Assembly (NCBI GenBank): GCA_052390115.1
Contig: JBQTHE010000013.1
Span: 1-64,000, forward strand
From: GCA-003244245 sp052390115
Lineage (GTDB): Bacteria > Actinomycetota > Actinomycetes > Mycobacteriales > Pseudonocardiaceae
Direction of reading: 5' to 3'
DNA: 64,000 bases
Shown here: positions 34,648 through 43,184 of the stretch, piece by piece
Numbering within the stretch: the first letter of the stretch is position 1
Layout of the letters: each line of letters starts with the position of its first letter
Translations under genes and position numbers: made by a program
Notes under the pieces: model-generated
Seen by the model: the letters and a program-made list of their open reading frames with translations, nothing else
Told to the model about the DNA's origin: nothing
Database searches by the model: none

Positions 34648-35079
34648 GTGTTTCTGGGCACGCACACCCCCCGGCTCGACGACAAGGGCCGGTTGACGCT
34701 GCCGGCGAAGTTCCGCGACGCGCTCGCAGGGGGGTTGATGATCACCAAGGGACAGGATCACTGCCTCTACGTCTTCCCGCGCGCCGAGTTCGAGGAGATG
34801 GCCCGCAAGGTGGCGCAGGCGCCCTTCACCAACGAGGCGGTGCGGGCCTACCAGCGTTACCTGTTCGCCGGCACGGACGAGCAACGCCCGGACGGGCAGG
34901 GCCGCATCTCGATCGCGGCCGAGCTTCGACGCTATGCCGGGTTGAGCAAGGACTGCGCGGTGATCGGGGCGATCAGCCGGCTGGAGATCTGGGATGCCGT
35001 GGCCTGGCAGCGCTACCTGGAAGAGCACGAGGAGTCCTACGCACAGGCGCAGGAGGAGGTGCTGCCCGGCGTGATGTGA
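34648..35079 (+). CDS. mraZ: Transcriptional regulator MraZ
   Basis: The 143-residue protein contains two SpoVT/AbrB-like halves, each with the DxxGR signature (LDDKGRLTLPAKFR and PDGQGRISIAAELR). It is the autorepressor of the dcw cluster. GTG 34648 (FLGTHTPRLD) matches the family start and is preceded by GGGGAGGTGGG. The operator described upstream supports autoregulation. Confidence 0.96.
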   Translation: MFLGTHTPRLDDKGRLTLPAKFRDALAGGLMITKGQDHCLYVFPRAEFEEMARKVAQAPFTNEAVRAYQRYLFAGTDEQRPDGQGRISIAAELRRYAGLSKDCAVIGAISRLEIWDAVAWQRYLEEHEESYAQAQEEVLPGVM

Positions 35080-35353
35080 CCGGGTTGATTGGTACCCGGG
35101 CGGGGCCTGCCAGTGCGGCAGCCCTTCAGTCCCGGTGCCGTGAGGCCTCCGTCCGGGTCTGCATCGAATCCGATGCAACGACGCGGACAGCAGGGCCCTG
35201 ACGCACCTTCCCCGGCGCCAGGACCTCGTACCGGGCGGAGACCTGGCGGCACCGGGGCTGTTTTGACGCCGCGCCGGTGATCTCGGTCGGGCCGCGCTGC
35301 AGCCAAGAAGTGAACTGAGGTGGGGAGTAAGGAGTGAGGTGGGGGAGGTGGGT
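35080..35353 (+). other. mraZ-rsmH spacer with small hairpin
   Basis: No gene is seen in this 274-bp spacer. TGCATCG/CGATGCA (35160-35166 and 35171-35177) forms a 7-bp stem with a 4-nt loop, without a T-run. It could be an attenuator or processing site. TTGACG at 35263-35268 resembles a -35, but no clear -10 follows. Confidence 0.4.
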
Positions 35354-36385
35354 GTGAGCGAAGGGAGGCTGGCGGTGGCCGATCGCCCGCTCGGTGGTGC
35401 CGGGTCGCCCCAGCACACCCCCGTTCTGCTGCGCCGTTGCCTGGACCTGCTCGGGCCCGCGCTGGCGAACCGGCCGGCCGTGGTGGTCGACGCCACGCTG
35501 GGCCTGGGTGGGCACGCGGCCGCCCTGCTCAACGCTCATCCCGAGCTCACCCTGGTGGGGCTGGATCGCGACCCGCAGGCGCTCGCCCTGGCCAGCGACC
35601 GGTTGCAGGCCCACGCCGACCGTACCCACCTGGTGCACGCGGTCTACGACGAGCTACCTGACGTGCTGGCACGCCTCGGCATCAGGCGGGTGGACGGTGC
35701 ACTGTTCGACCTAGGGGTCTCCTCGCTGCAGCTCGACGCCCCGGAGCGGGGCTTCTCCTACGCTCGCGACGCCGCACTCGACATGCGGATGGACCCCAGC
35801 ACCGGGAGCACCGCCGCTGACGTGCTCAACCAGTACCCGAAGGCCGAGCTGGCAAGGGTGCTCAGGGAGTACGGCGAGGAGCGCTTCGCCAGCCGGATCG
35901 CTGCTGCGATCGTGGCCGAGCGGGCCCGGCGGCCCTTCGACACCACGGTCCGGCTGGTCGAGATCATCTACCAGAGTGTCCCGGCAGCCACCCGTCGCCA
36001 CGGTGGCCATCCTGCCAAGCGGACCTTCCAGGCGTTGCGCATCGAGGTCAACGGCGAGCTCACCGCGTTGCGCTCGGCGATACCCGCCGCACTGGATGCG
36101 CTGTCGGTCGGTGGTCGGCTGGTGGCGATGTCCTACCACTCGCTGGAGGACCGCATCGTGAAACGGGCGCTGGCGCAGTTGACCGCCTCGCGCACCCCGC
36201 CCGGCCTGCCGATCGAGCTGCCCGGCCACGGACCCCAGCTGCGCACCTTGACCCGCGGCGCCGAACGGGCCGGACCGACCGAGTCCGAGACCAACCCCCG
36301 GGCAGCCTCGGTGCGGCTGCGGGCCGCCGAACGCATCGCCGAGGCCCCCCATCACAGGTTTGAGCGCCCGGGGACGACCCCGTGA
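35354..36385 (+). CDS. rsmH: 16S rRNA (cytosine(1402)-N(4))-methyltransferase RsmH
   Basis: RsmH methylates N4 of C1402 in 16S rRNA using SAM. The product, about 343 residues, has VDATLGLGGHAAALL (SAM site), FDLGVSSLQLD, GFSYARDAALDMRMD, KRTFQALRIEVNGEL and SYHSLEDRIVK. GTG 35354 follows GGGGGAGGTGG; in-frame GTGs at 35339 and 35348 are alternatives. ftsL begins inside its stop. Confidence 0.95.
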   Translation: MSEGRLAVADRPLGGAGSPQHTPVLLRRCLDLLGPALANRPAVVVDATLGLGGHAAALLNAHPELTLVGLDRDPQALALASDRLQAHADRTHLVHAVYDELPDVLARLGIRRVDGALFDLGVSSLQLDAPERGFSYARDAALDMRMDPSTGSTAADVLNQYPKAELARVLREYGEERFASRIAAAIVAERARRPFDTTVRLVEIIYQSVPAATRRHGGHPAKRTFQALRIEVNGELTALRSAIPAALDALSVGGRLVAMSYHSLEDRIVKRALAQLTASRTPPGLPIELPGHGPQLRTLTRGAERAGPTESETNPRAASVRLRAAERIAEAPHHRFERPGTTP

Positions 36386-37101
36386 CGGCTGCGGCGCGCA
36401 CCACGACTCCGCCGATGGCGCAGCGCAGCAGGTCTGCCCTGCTCACCCGCCGCCGGGGCGCCGAATCCGAACGGGTGCGGTCCAGGGCCGTCCAGCGGGC
36501 ATATGCTCGGCGCGCGCAGCGCACGGGGGTACCGCACGTTGTTCGGGACAGCTCAGACGCTGTACGCCGGGCGCCCTTCGTGGTGTTGGTGATGGTGCTG
36601 GCGGCGGTGGCACTGGTGGTCACTCTGTGGTTGTCCACAGCGGCCGCCGCGGACTCCTACCACCTGCAGCGCGCCCAGGAGCAAGCTAGGAACCTCGCGG
36701 AGCGTTCGGAGAACCTGGGCCGCGAGGTGGCTAACCTGGAGACGGCGCCCGAAGTGGCTCGCCGGGCTCGTGAGCTGGGCATGGTGCCGGCTGGAGATCC
36801 AGCGCGGCTGCTCGTGCACCCGGACGGCACCGTCGTCCGGATCGGCGAGCCTCGACCGGCCAGGGCGCCGGCCCCGCCGCCAGCGCCTGCCCCGGCAGAA
36901 GCGCCTGCGGCGGCTGTTCCCCCGGCACCTGCCCAACCGGCGCCTGGCCCACCAGCACCTGCCCAACCGGCGCCTGGCCCACCAGCACCTGCTGCCCCGC
37001 CGGGGCCCGCCCAACCGGCGCCTGGCCCACCAGCACCTGCAGCCCCGCCGGAGCCCGCCCAACCGGAGCCTGCTCAACCAGTCCCGGCTGGCGGTACTTG
37101 A
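36382..37101 (+). CDS. ftsL: FtsL-like cell division protein with extended Pro/Ala tail
   Basis: The 239-residue bitopic protein has a basic cytoplasmic tail, one membrane helix at about 66-86 and a short periplasmic coiled coil (LQRAQEQARNLAERSENLGREVANLE). This is the FtsL/FtsB-like architecture that bridges FtsQ and FtsW/FtsI. The C-terminal 75 residues are almost only Pro, Ala, Gly and Gln, encoded by 30-bp repeats, and are longer than usual. The GTG start overlaps the rsmH stop. Confidence 0.85.
   Translation: MTAAARTTTPPMAQRSRSALLTRRRGAESERVRSRAVQRAYARRAQRTGVPHVVRDSSDAVRRAPFVVLVMVLAAVALVVTLWLSTAAAADSYHLQRAQEQARNLAERSENLGREVANLETAPEVARRARELGMVPAGDPARLLVHPDGTVVRIGEPRPARAPAPPPAPAPAEAPAAAVPPAPAQPAPGPPAPAQPAPGPPAPAAPPGPAQPAPGPPAPAAPPEPAQPEPAQPVPAGGT
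36931..37038 (+). repeat. Three exact 30-bp repeats in ftsL
   Basis: Identical 30-bp units lie at 36931-36960, 36961-36990 and 37009-37038, with degenerate copies following. They encode PAQPAPGPPA-type decapeptides in the FtsL periplasmic tail. The unit length keeps frame, so the tail can expand or contract by slippage. Confidence 0.9.
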
Positions 37102-38909
37102 TGGGCACCCGTCGCCGCCGTGGACGCGGCTCGTCGGCCGGCAGCCTGCGCAACCGGTTGGTGCTGGGGCGGATCGTGCTCGTCCTCGCACTGGTGGCCG
37201 CTGGACTCAAACTGGTCCACGTGCAGGGACTGCAGGCAGCGGAGCTTTCGGCGCGGGCCGCTAAGCAGCGCACCACGGTCCAGATGTTGCCTGCCGAGCG
37301 CGGCAGGATCACCGACCGCAACGGCACGCCGCTGGCGTTCAGCGTGCAGGCCCAGGCCCTTTATGCCCAGCCCAAGCGGATCGTCGAGGAGCAGCGTGCG
37401 GTCCGGGTCGATCCGGATCTGCACAAGCAGGCGATGGCCCGCCGGGTAGCCGAGGTGCTCGGGCCGCAGGTGTCGGAGCGGGAGGTTCTCAGCCAGCTAC
37501 GCAGCGACCGAACCACGGTGTTGCTCGCACCACTCGTGCGGCCGGCCCAGGCCAGGGTGATCCAGCAGGACTTCCCCGAAATCAGCGCGGAGTACCGGGA
37601 GATCCGGCAGTACCCCGGCGGTGAGCTCGCAGCCAACGTCCTGGGAGTGGCGAACTGGCGGGCCGACGAGCGCAAAGTGCGGGGACTGGTCGGTCTGGAG
37701 AACTACGCCGACACCCTACTGGCCGGCCGGGACGGTCGCCGGGTGGTGGACACCGCGGAGGGCTCGGACGCGATCATCCCGGGCAGCGAGCGCGCCGTTC
37801 GGACACCGGTACCCGGTTCGGGGCTGGAGCTCACCCTGGATTCTGATCTGCAGTTCACCCTCCAGCAGTTACTCGGCGACTTCGCGCGGAAATACCGCGC
37901 CAAAGGGGCTAGTGCGGTGGTGCTCGACGCGCGCACCGCCGAGGTGTACGCCATGGCCAATGACGTCACCTTCGACCCGAACGACCTCGCGTCGGCAACT
38001 CCAAAGCTGTTGGCCAATCCGGCGGTGTCAGCACCCTTCGAACCGGGCTCGGTGAACAAAATAGTTACTGCCGCCGCGGCTATCGAGAGTGGCGTCATGC
38101 AGCCGGATACCCCGCTGCAAGTCCCTGGAGACATCCGGATCGCCGACCGGACCGTCTCCGACGCGTGGTCACACGGCACCCTGAACCTGACGTTCACCGG
38201 GGTGCTGGCCCGCTCGTCCAACGTCGGCACGCTGCTCACCGCGCAGCGCCTCGGCGAGGACCGCTTTGTGGACATGCTGCACCGGATGGGTCTGGGCCAG
38301 CGCACCGGTGTGGGGTTGCCCGGGGAAAGCGCAGGCCGGGTACCGCCCCGTGACCAGTGGTCGGGCAGCACATTCGCCAACCTGCCCATCGGCCAAGGGC
38401 TATCGATGACCGTGTTGCAGATGGCCGGCATGTACCAGGCGATCGCCAACGACGGCCTGCGTATCCCGCCGCGCATCGTCAGCGCAGAGATCGCCCCGGA
38501 CGGCACCCGCACCGCGACCCTGCAGCCCGAGGGCGTCCGGGTGGTCAGCCCGGAGACCGCGCGCACCGTGCGGGACATGCTGCGCGCAGTCGTGCAGGAC
38601 GAGCCCGGTGGGCAGCAGGGGACCAGCCCGGAGGCGGCGCTGGACGGCTACCAGATTGCCGCCAAGACCGGCACCGCGCAACAGGTCAACCCGGCCTGCG
38701 GCTGTTACAGCAACTCCAACTACTGGATCAACTTCGCCGGGATCCTGCCCGCCGACGCTCCGCGCTTCGTGGTCGGGATCGCCCTCGACGACCCGGCCAT
38801 CGGTAATGCCGCGCCGCTGTTCCACGACATCGCCTCCTACCTGGCGGGGCGCTACCAGATCCCGCTGTCCCCCGGGCCCAGTCCGATTGCCACCCTCACC
38901 CTGGACTAG
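37101..38909 (+). CDS. ftsI: Peptidoglycan transpeptidase FtsI/PBP3 (PbpB)
   Basis: This septal D,D-transpeptidase has 602 residues: an N-terminal membrane anchor at about 20-40, a pedestal domain, and a transpeptidase domain with the Ser nucleophile in SVNK (about 317-320), SSN (372-374) and KTG (522-524). The ATG overlaps the ftsL stop by one base (TGATG). It works with FtsW encoded downstream. Confidence 0.97.
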   Translation: MGTRRRRGRGSSAGSLRNRLVLGRIVLVLALVAAGLKLVHVQGLQAAELSARAAKQRTTVQMLPAERGRITDRNGTPLAFSVQAQALYAQPKRIVEEQRAVRVDPDLHKQAMARRVAEVLGPQVSEREVLSQLRSDRTTVLLAPLVRPAQARVIQQDFPEISAEYREIRQYPGGELAANVLGVANWRADERKVRGLVGLENYADTLLAGRDGRRVVDTAEGSDAIIPGSERAVRTPVPGSGLELTLDSDLQFTLQQLLGDFARKYRAKGASAVVLDARTAEVYAMANDVTFDPNDLASATPKLLANPAVSAPFEPGSVNKIVTAAAAIESGVMQPDTPLQVPGDIRIADRTVSDAWSHGTLNLTFTGVLARSSNVGTLLTAQRLGEDRFVDMLHRMGLGQRTGVGLPGESAGRVPPRDQWSGSTFANLPIGQGLSMTVLQMAGMYQAIANDGLRIPPRIVSAEIAPDGTRTATLQPEGVRVVSPETARTVRDMLRAVVQDEPGGQQGTSPEAALDGYQIAAKTGTAQQVNPACGCYSNSNYWINFAGILPADAPRFVVGIALDDPAIGNAAPLFHDIASYLAGRYQIPLSPGPSPIATLTLD

Positions 38910-38995
38910 CGTGCCCACTCAAGGCCGACCCATCACGACGGTGGCCGCCTACCGCCTGGACCTCCAGCGCAACCCGACCCGGACCTGACTGCCCT

Positions 38996-40564
38996 GTGAC
39001 TGCCTCTGTGACCTCCTCGTCGACCGAGACACCGCTGCGGCCGTCGCAGACCGCTCCGATCCCAGCGACCGCGCTCGCTGCACTGGTCGGCGCGACCGTC
39101 TGCGGATCCCCGGATCAGACCTTCCTGGATCAGACCCTGGTCACCGGTATCACGCTGCGTGCCCAGCAGGTGATTCCCGGCGACCTCTTCGCGGCGTTGC
39201 CCAGCCTGGCTCCGGGCCGCCCGCACGGAGCCGACTTCGCTGGCATCGCGCTGCCCGCCGGCGCGGTCGCGGTGCTCACCGACCCCGCCGGAGCGCAGCG
39301 GTCGGCGCTGACCGGTGCCGCGGTCCCAGTGCTGGTGCACCCCAACCCACGGTCGGTGCTGGGTGCGCTGTCTGCCCACATCTTCGGCGATCCCTCCACC
39401 CGGCTAGCGGTGCTTGGGATCACCGGTACCTCCGGTAAGACCACCACGGCGTACCTGCTCCAGGCGGGGTTGCGGGCGGCCGGCGTGACCACCGGCCTGC
39501 TCGGCACCGTGCAGCTGCGGATCGGTGAGCAGCAACTGCCCACCAGGGGTGGCACCACCCCCGAGGCCCCGGAACTGCAAGCGCTGCTGGCGCTGATGGT
39601 CGAGCGCGGCGTCACTCACGTGCCCATCGAGGTCTCCAGCCATGCACTGGTGCTGGGCCGGGTGGCGGCTACCGCCTTCGCGGTCGGCGCGTTCACCAAC
39701 CTGTCCCAGGACCACCTGGACTTCCACACCGACCTCGAGGACTACTTCGCCGCCAAGGCGATGCTGTTCGACGGGCGGGCCGACGCCGAGGTGGTGTGCA
39801 TCGACGACGCCTGGGGACAGCGGCTGGTCACCCCCGCCAGCATCACTGTGTCACGCAACGGTCCCCGAGACCGTGCTGCCACCTGGAGCGCGTGCGGCAT
39901 AGTGGCAGATCCGGACGGCACCCAGCACTTCCGCGTGCTCGGCCCCGGGGGCCTGCAGCTACCAGCGACCCTGCGACTGCCCGGCGCGTTCAACGTGACC
40001 AACGCGTTGCTGGCACTCGCCGTCGGGCACGCCGCGGGAGCCGATCCAGTGCGGCTGACCCGGGGCATGAGTACCGCCGAGGTGCCCGGCCGGATGCAGC
40101 GGATAGACGCCGGCCAGGGCTTCCTGGCGGTGGTGGACTACGCGCACAAGCCGGCTGCGGTCGCTGCACTGCTCGACGCGGTGCGCGCCCAAATCCCCAG
40201 GCGGCTGCTGGTGGTGCTGGGTTGTGGCGGGGACCGGGACACCGGTAAGCGGCCGCTGATGGGCGCCGAGGCGGCTCGTCGCGCGGACCTACTGGTGGTC
40301 ACCGACGACAACCCGCGCACCGAGGATCCCGCCGTGATCCGCGCCGCGATGCTCGCCGGTGCCCGCGCCGGGTCCGCTGAGGTAGTGGAGATCGCAGACC
40401 GGGCCGAGGCGATCGCGCACGCCGTCGCCCGGGCCGGCCCCGGGGACGCGGTGGTCGTCGCAGGAAAGGGCCACGAGACCGGCCAGCGGGTACACGGCAT
40501 CACGCACCCGTTCTCCGACGCGGAGGTGCTGGCGCGAGCCCTGGCAGGCCGGGGCACCCGGTGA
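38996..40564 (+). CDS. murE: UDP-MurNAc-L-Ala-D-Glu:meso-diaminopimelate ligase
   Basis: This cytoplasmic Mur ligase adds the third stem-peptide residue. The 522-residue product has the ATP motif GITGTSGKTTTAYLL, NLSQDHLDFH, and DDNPR near residue 440, which selects meso-DAP rather than Lys and agrees with the dap genes in the window. GTG 38996 is chosen (GTG 39008 is also in frame). No strong ribosome binding site is seen in the 86-bp gap after ftsI. Confidence 0.96.
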   Translation: MTASVTSSSTETPLRPSQTAPIPATALAALVGATVCGSPDQTFLDQTLVTGITLRAQQVIPGDLFAALPSLAPGRPHGADFAGIALPAGAVAVLTDPAGAQRSALTGAAVPVLVHPNPRSVLGALSAHIFGDPSTRLAVLGITGTSGKTTTAYLLQAGLRAAGVTTGLLGTVQLRIGEQQLPTRGGTTPEAPELQALLALMVERGVTHVPIEVSSHALVLGRVAATAFAVGAFTNLSQDHLDFHTDLEDYFAAKAMLFDGRADAEVVCIDDAWGQRLVTPASITVSRNGPRDRAATWSACGIVADPDGTQHFRVLGPGGLQLPATLRLPGAFNVTNALLALAVGHAAGADPVRLTRGMSTAEVPGRMQRIDAGQGFLAVVDYAHKPAAVAALLDAVRAQIPRRLLVVLGCGGDRDTGKRPLMGAEAARRADLLVVTDDNPRTEDPAVIRAAMLAGARAGSAEVVEIADRAEAIAHAVARAGPGDAVVVAGKGHETGQRVHGITHPFSDAEVLARALAGRGTR

Positions 40565-42117
40565 TCCCGTTGACCTTGGCCGAGGTGGCCGGCGCGGTCG
40601 GCGGCGCCGTGCACGGCTGCGACGGTGCCGACGTGGTCTCCGGCAGTGTCGAGTTCGACTCTCGCCGCATCGGGCCAGGTGGGTTGTTCGTCGCGCTACC
40701 CGGCGAGCAGGTCGACGGGCACGACTTCGCCGCTGCCGCGATGGCCGCGGGCGCTGCCGGGGTACTTGCCGGGCGCCCGGTTGGCGTTGCCGCGGTCCTC
40801 GCGGCGCCGGTCAACTGCCTGGCATCGACTGCCTACCCGCTGGCGGTGGACCCTGACGGCGCGGGTGCGGCGGTGTTGGCCGCGCTGGCCCGGCTGGCGC
40901 GTGCCGTGGTGGACCGGCTCAGTCAGGCTCGCGGTGAGGTTGCGTCGGGTCTTCAGGTGGTGGGCCTCACCGGTTCGTCGGGCAAGACCTCGACCAAGGA
41001 CATGGTCGCGGCGCTGCTGGCCAGATTGGGTCCCACCGTCGCGCCGCCGGGATCGTTCAACAACGAGATCGGCCACCCCTGGACCGTACTGCGCGCCGAC
41101 GCGGCCACCCGGCACCTGGTATTGGAGTTGTCCGCTCGAGGCCCCGGCCAGATCGCCGCGCTGTGCCGGGTGGCGCCGCCGTCGATCGGGGTGGTGCTCA
41201 ACGTCGGCTCGGCGCACCTTGGCGAGTTCGGCTCCCGGGACGCGGTGGCCACTGCCAAGGGCGAATTGGTCGAGGCGTTGCCGGCAACCGGGGTCGCGGT
41301 GCTCAACGCCGACGACGCCGCGGTTGCCGCGATGGACCGCCGTACCGCCGCCCGGGTAGTGCGCTTCGGGCGGTCGGCTGCGGCCCAGATCCGCGCCGCC
41401 GACGTCGTCCTGAACGATCGCGGTTGCCCCTCGTTCCGCCTGGTGACCCCGGCCGGTGAGACCTCGGTGCAGCTGGCGGTACCCGGCGAGCACCAGGTGT
41501 CCAACGCACTGGCCGCAGCCGCCGTGGCACTGGAGCTGGGTGCTACCCCACTGCTGGCAGCCGAGGCGCTCGCCGGCTACCGGCCGGCGTCGCGCTGGCG
41601 CCTGGAGGTCACCGATCGCCCTGACGGGGTGACCGTGGTCAATGACGCCTACAACGCCAACCCCGAGTCGGTCGCCGCCGCGCTGCGCACCCTGGTCGCG
41701 ATGGCCGGTGGCGACCGGCGCAGCTGGGCGGTGCTCGGCCCGCTCGCCGAGCTCGGCCAGGCCGAGACCGAGGCGTATCGGGAGATCGGCGCGCTCGCGG
41801 TGCGCCTCGGTGTCGATCGGCTCGTCGTGGTGGGAGAGCGCGCCCGGCCGATCTGCCGGGCGGCGCAAGACGGGGCTGCAGCGCAGCACCGGGCACTGGA
41901 AGCCGACACACCGGGCACCAGAGGCCGACACGCCGGGGGCGCAGCGCGCGCCGGGGGCGCCGGGCCGGTGCTGGTGGCTGATGTGCCTGCGGTGCTCGAT
42001 CTACTTCGCGGTGAGCTGAGCCCGGGCGATGTGGTGCTGGTCAAAGCGTCCCGGGCTTTCGGGCTGGAACGGGTTGCCGAAGGTCTGCTCGGCGCCAACG
42101 GCAGGGGTAGCCAGTGA
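40561..42117 (+). CDS. murF: UDP-MurNAc-tripeptide:D-Ala-D-Ala ligase
   Basis: MurF adds D-Ala-D-Ala to complete the UDP-MurNAc-pentapeptide. The 518-residue product has GLTGSSGKTSTKDM, NNEIGHPWT and VNDAYNANPESV. The usual GEM..ELG element reads GPLAELG. The C-terminal domain contains a Gly/Ala/Arg/Thr-rich insertion (about residues 440-470) encoded by an imperfect direct repeat near 41900-41945. GTG 40561 overlaps the murE stop. Confidence 0.95.
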   Translation: MIPLTLAEVAGAVGGAVHGCDGADVVSGSVEFDSRRIGPGGLFVALPGEQVDGHDFAAAAMAAGAAGVLAGRPVGVAAVLAAPVNCLASTAYPLAVDPDGAGAAVLAALARLARAVVDRLSQARGEVASGLQVVGLTGSSGKTSTKDMVAALLARLGPTVAPPGSFNNEIGHPWTVLRADAATRHLVLELSARGPGQIAALCRVAPPSIGVVLNVGSAHLGEFGSRDAVATAKGELVEALPATGVAVLNADDAAVAAMDRRTAARVVRFGRSAAAQIRAADVVLNDRGCPSFRLVTPAGETSVQLAVPGEHQVSNALAAAAVALELGATPLLAAEALAGYRPASRWRLEVTDRPDGVTVVNDAYNANPESVAAALRTLVAMAGGDRRSWAVLGPLAELGQAETEAYREIGALAVRLGVDRLVVVGERARPICRAAQDGAAAQHRALEADTPGTRGRHAGGAARAGGAGPVLVADVPAVLDLLRGELSPGDVVLVKASRAFGLERVAEGLLGANGRGSQ

Positions 42118-43184
42118 GCACCATCCTGGTCGCGTCCGGGGTCGCCCTGCTGGCCTCGATTCTGTTCACGCCCTACCTGATCCGGCTGTTCATCCGGCAG
42201 GGGTTCGGTCAGGAGATCCGGCAGGAAGGGCCGCAGACTCACCAGAGCAAGCGGGGCACGCCCACCATGGGTGGGGTCGCCATCCTGCTGGCGATGTGGT
42301 GCGGTTACCTGGTCGCCCATGCCACCGTCACCCGGCACGGCATCTCCGCTTCCGGCCTGCTCGTGCTGCTGCTCACCACCGTGCTCGGTGTGGTCGGCTT
42401 CCTCGACGACCTGATCAAGGTTCGCCGGCAGCGCAACCTGGGCTTGAGCAAGACCGCCAAGCTGGTCGGGCAGCTGGTCGCCGCAGTGCTCTTCGGGATC
42501 CTGGCGATGGGTTTCCGCGACGTCAACGGCATTTCCCCGGCCTCGATGCAGCTGTCCTTTGTGCGGGATGTCGCCGTGGTCTCCTTCGGTGCCGTCGGTT
42601 TCGTGGTCTTCTGCTACCTGCTGGTGTCCGCCTGGTCGAACGCGGTGAACCTCACCGATGGCCTGGACGGGCTGGCGGCGGGGGCGGCTGCGATGGTGCT
42701 GGTGACCTACGTCATCGTCTCGTTCTGGCAGTTCACTCAGGACTGCACCGTGCAGGCGGTGCCCGGCTGCTACACCGTGCGCGACCCGCTGGACGTGGCG
42801 GTGGTGGCCGCCGCGGCGGTCGGTGCGTGCATCGGGTTCCTGTGGTGGAATGCCCCCCCGGCGAGGATCTTCATGGGTGACACCGGGTCACTGGCCATCG
42901 GTGGGCTGCTGGCCGGCCTGTCCGTGGTCACCCGAACCGAACTGCTCCTCGTGGTGATCGGGGGGCTGTTCGTGGTGGAGGCGCTGTCGGTGGTGATCCA
43001 GGTGGCGGTGTTTCGGACCACCCAACGCCGGCCGTTCCGGATGGCACCGTTTCACCACCACTTCGAGCTGGCGGGGTGGGCCGAGACCACGGTCATCATC
43101 CGGTTCTGGCTGCTCGCGGCCATCTGCTGTGCGTTGGGCGCAGGGGTGTTCTACAGCGAGTGGCTGACGGCTGCCGGGGGGTGA
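42114..43184 (+). CDS. mraY: Phospho-MurNAc-pentapeptide transferase MraY
   Basis: This integral membrane enzyme makes lipid I from UDP-MurNAc-pentapeptide and undecaprenyl phosphate. The 356-residue protein has about ten membrane helices and the motifs KRGTPTMGG, FLDDLIKVRR, NLTDGLDGLA, FMGDTGS and APFHHHFE. The GTG start overlaps murF by 4 bp. Confidence 0.97.
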   Translation: MSTILVASGVALLASILFTPYLIRLFIRQGFGQEIRQEGPQTHQSKRGTPTMGGVAILLAMWCGYLVAHATVTRHGISASGLLVLLLTTVLGVVGFLDDLIKVRRQRNLGLSKTAKLVGQLVAAVLFGILAMGFRDVNGISPASMQLSFVRDVAVVSFGAVGFVVFCYLLVSAWSNAVNLTDGLDGLAAGAAAMVLVTYVIVSFWQFTQDCTVQAVPGCYTVRDPLDVAVVAAAAVGACIGFLWWNAPPARIFMGDTGSLAIGGLLAGLSVVTRTELLLVVIGGLFVVEALSVVIQVAVFRTTQRRPFRMAPFHHHFELAGWAETTVIIRFWLLAAICCALGAGVFYSEWLTAAGG

